Shown here: positions 63,346-64,000 of the stretch, one piece after another
Layout: every line of letters starts with the position of its first letter
Numbering within the stretch: position 1 is the stretch's first letter
Assembly: GCF_010685995.1 (NCBI RefSeq)
Contig: NZ_JAAGWK010000012.1
Coordinates: 62,001 to 126,000, forward strand
Reading direction: 5' to 3'
DNA length: 64,000 nt
Source: Goekera deserti
GTDB lineage: Bacteria > Actinomycetota > Actinomycetes > Mycobacteriales > Geodermatophilaceae
The notes under the pieces: model-generated
What the model saw: only the letters and a program-made list of their open reading frames with translations
Database searches by the model: none
What the model was told of the DNA's origin: nothing
Program-made: the position numbers and the translations under genes

Positions 63346-64000
63346 TCATCCGCCGGTCAGCGTTCCCCTTATCCCGCCCTCACCAGGGATGCCCGTCGCG
63401 GGGGCCCCGACCGGCCGGTGCCGTGAGCGACCGGCGCGCGCGTGCTCGGCGACCAGGGACGCCGGCAGGGCCACGCTCGCCCAGGACGAGGCCCCGGCCA
63501 TCCAGCCGGCGAAGTGGTCGCTGGCGGGCCTCGCCGGCCAGGGCTCGGTGCTCAGCTCGTCGAAGCCCAGACGCCAGGGCGCCTCCTCCGCCTCGCCGCC
63601 GACCATGGTGGCGCTCGAGGCGACGGCCGCCCCGTCGACGTCCAGGACCGATCCGGCGGTGCTGGACAGGGTGACGGTGGCCAGGTGCCAGAGCGCGCCG
63701 ACCACGTGCGCGGCCTCGAGCCGCACCGGCGTCCGGTCGGCGGCCGCGTCGGCGTCGCCACGCGGGACGAGCCCGCCGTCGGCGGCCACCGACGCCAGCC
63801 GGTGCGGCCGCAGCCTGCCGGGCTGGTCCGGGTCGTCGACCAGCAGCACCGGGACCGTCGACCAGAGCAGCAGACCGATCAGCACCGACAGCACACCCCG
63901 GCCAGGACGGTGCCCACCACCGCTGCCCAGGTGCGTCGCCATCCGGCCGACGGCCGGGCGCGCCGCGGCGACGCGGTGCAGGCGCGGCCCGGCGCTGCGT
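63346..64000 (-). CDS. Unknown protein with N-terminal membrane helix (start may lie outside window)
   Basis: The frame is open from the window edge to the stop at 63346; the first visible ATG is 63942, giving 198 aa. One clear transmembrane helix, VLSVLIGLLLWSTVPVLLVDD, is followed by DPDQPGRLRPHRLASVAADGG and a hydrophilic Ala/Gly-rich region that may be extracellular. No domain recognised. Its last codons overlap a candidate regulatory motif at 63363-63383. Whether residues upstream of the ATG belong to it cannot be told. Confidence 0.5.
   Translation of the reverse strand, partial: RSAGPRLHRVAAARPAVGRMATHLGSGGGHRPGRGVLSVLIGLLLWSTVPVLLVDDPDQPGRLRPHRLASVAADGGLVPRGDADAAADRTPVRLEAAHVVGALWHLATVTLSSTAGSVLDVDGAAVASSATMVGGEAEEAPWRLGFDELSTEPWPARPASDHFAGWMAGASSWASVALPASLVAEHARAGRSRHRPVGAPATGIPGEGGIRGTLTGG
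63363..63383 (-). promoter_or_regulatory. Shared regulatory motif, copy 2 (beta-lactamase-fold gene promoter)
   Basis: On the minus strand: GTGAGGGCGG-G-ATAAGGGGAA, 43 bases upstream of the 63320 start. Nineteen of 21 positions equal copy 1 at 60598-60618; the match also includes a flanking T two bases outside. It lies inside the last codons of the preceding frame, so selection here is more likely on DNA than on protein. Confidence 0.6.

Overview
The window reads as one continuous stretch of chromosome from a very GC-rich actinobacterium. Start codons are often GTG, neighbouring genes often overlap by four bases (ATGA/GTGA), and the block uvrC-rapZ-yvcK-whiA-gap-pgk-tpiA is a classic actinobacterial order. 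WhiA, an Rpf-type LysM lysozyme behind a c-di-AMP riboswitch, TreY/TreZ and LigC/polymerase-domain proteins fit the same group. A Geodermatophilaceae-like soil or desiccation-tolerant organism (Blastococcus/Geodermatophilus/Modestobacter) is my best guess, but this is inference from gene content. No rRNA, tRNA, CRISPR array, transposase or integrase was seen.

Layout. 1-11.5 kb (all minus): uvrA, a terminator, then uvrC-rapZ-yvcK-whiA-gap-pgk-tpiA. 11.5-23.9 kb: metabolic genes (amidase, metallo-beta-lactamase-fold hydrolase, a frameshifted aldehyde dehydrogenase, a secreted esterase, a hotdog thioesterase, a small membrane protein, pgi, a truncated SDR, a formamidase-type enzyme, an S9 peptidase, an amidohydrolase). 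24-29 kb: two TerC-family membrane proteins, the upstream one behind a yybP-ykoY-type Mn2+ riboswitch, then uvrB. 29-42.7 kb: glgX-treY, a MacB-like three-gene export operon, an rpf gene under a c-di-AMP riboswitch, a large unknown membrane hydrolase, then treZ and a RibD-like reductase. 42.7-46.2 kb: a compact SipW/TasA-like secretion module with its own histidine kinase and response regulator. 46.3-50.1 kb: ATP-dependent DNA ligase, a secreted peptidase-like lipoprotein and a LigD-type polymerase. 50.1-51.9 kb: a zone of gene remnants around an intact quinone-oxidoreductase gene. 51.9-57.3 kb: a LysR regulator divergent from a putative aromatic ring-cleavage operon ending in a GH3 glycosidase. 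57.3-64 kb: an FtsX-type ABC transporter divergent from an OmpR-type two-component system, then a beta-lactamase-fold protein.

How it works together. UvrA, UvrB and UvrC are all here for excision repair. RapZ, YvcK and WhiA sit with lower-glycolysis genes. GlgX, TreY and TreZ form the glycogen-to-trehalose route but are split by about 6.7 kb. The strongest regulatory readings are two riboswitches, a dyad between the LysR gene and its presumed target operon, and a near-identical 21-base motif in front of both the FtsX-type transporter and the beta-lactamase-fold gene. That motif suggests one envelope-stress regulon controlled by the two-component system lying between them.

The most system-like unexplained unit is the SipW module at 42.7-46.2 kb: one ER-type signal peptidase, two proteins with SipW-type signal peptides, and a soluble kinase with a LuxR-type regulator.
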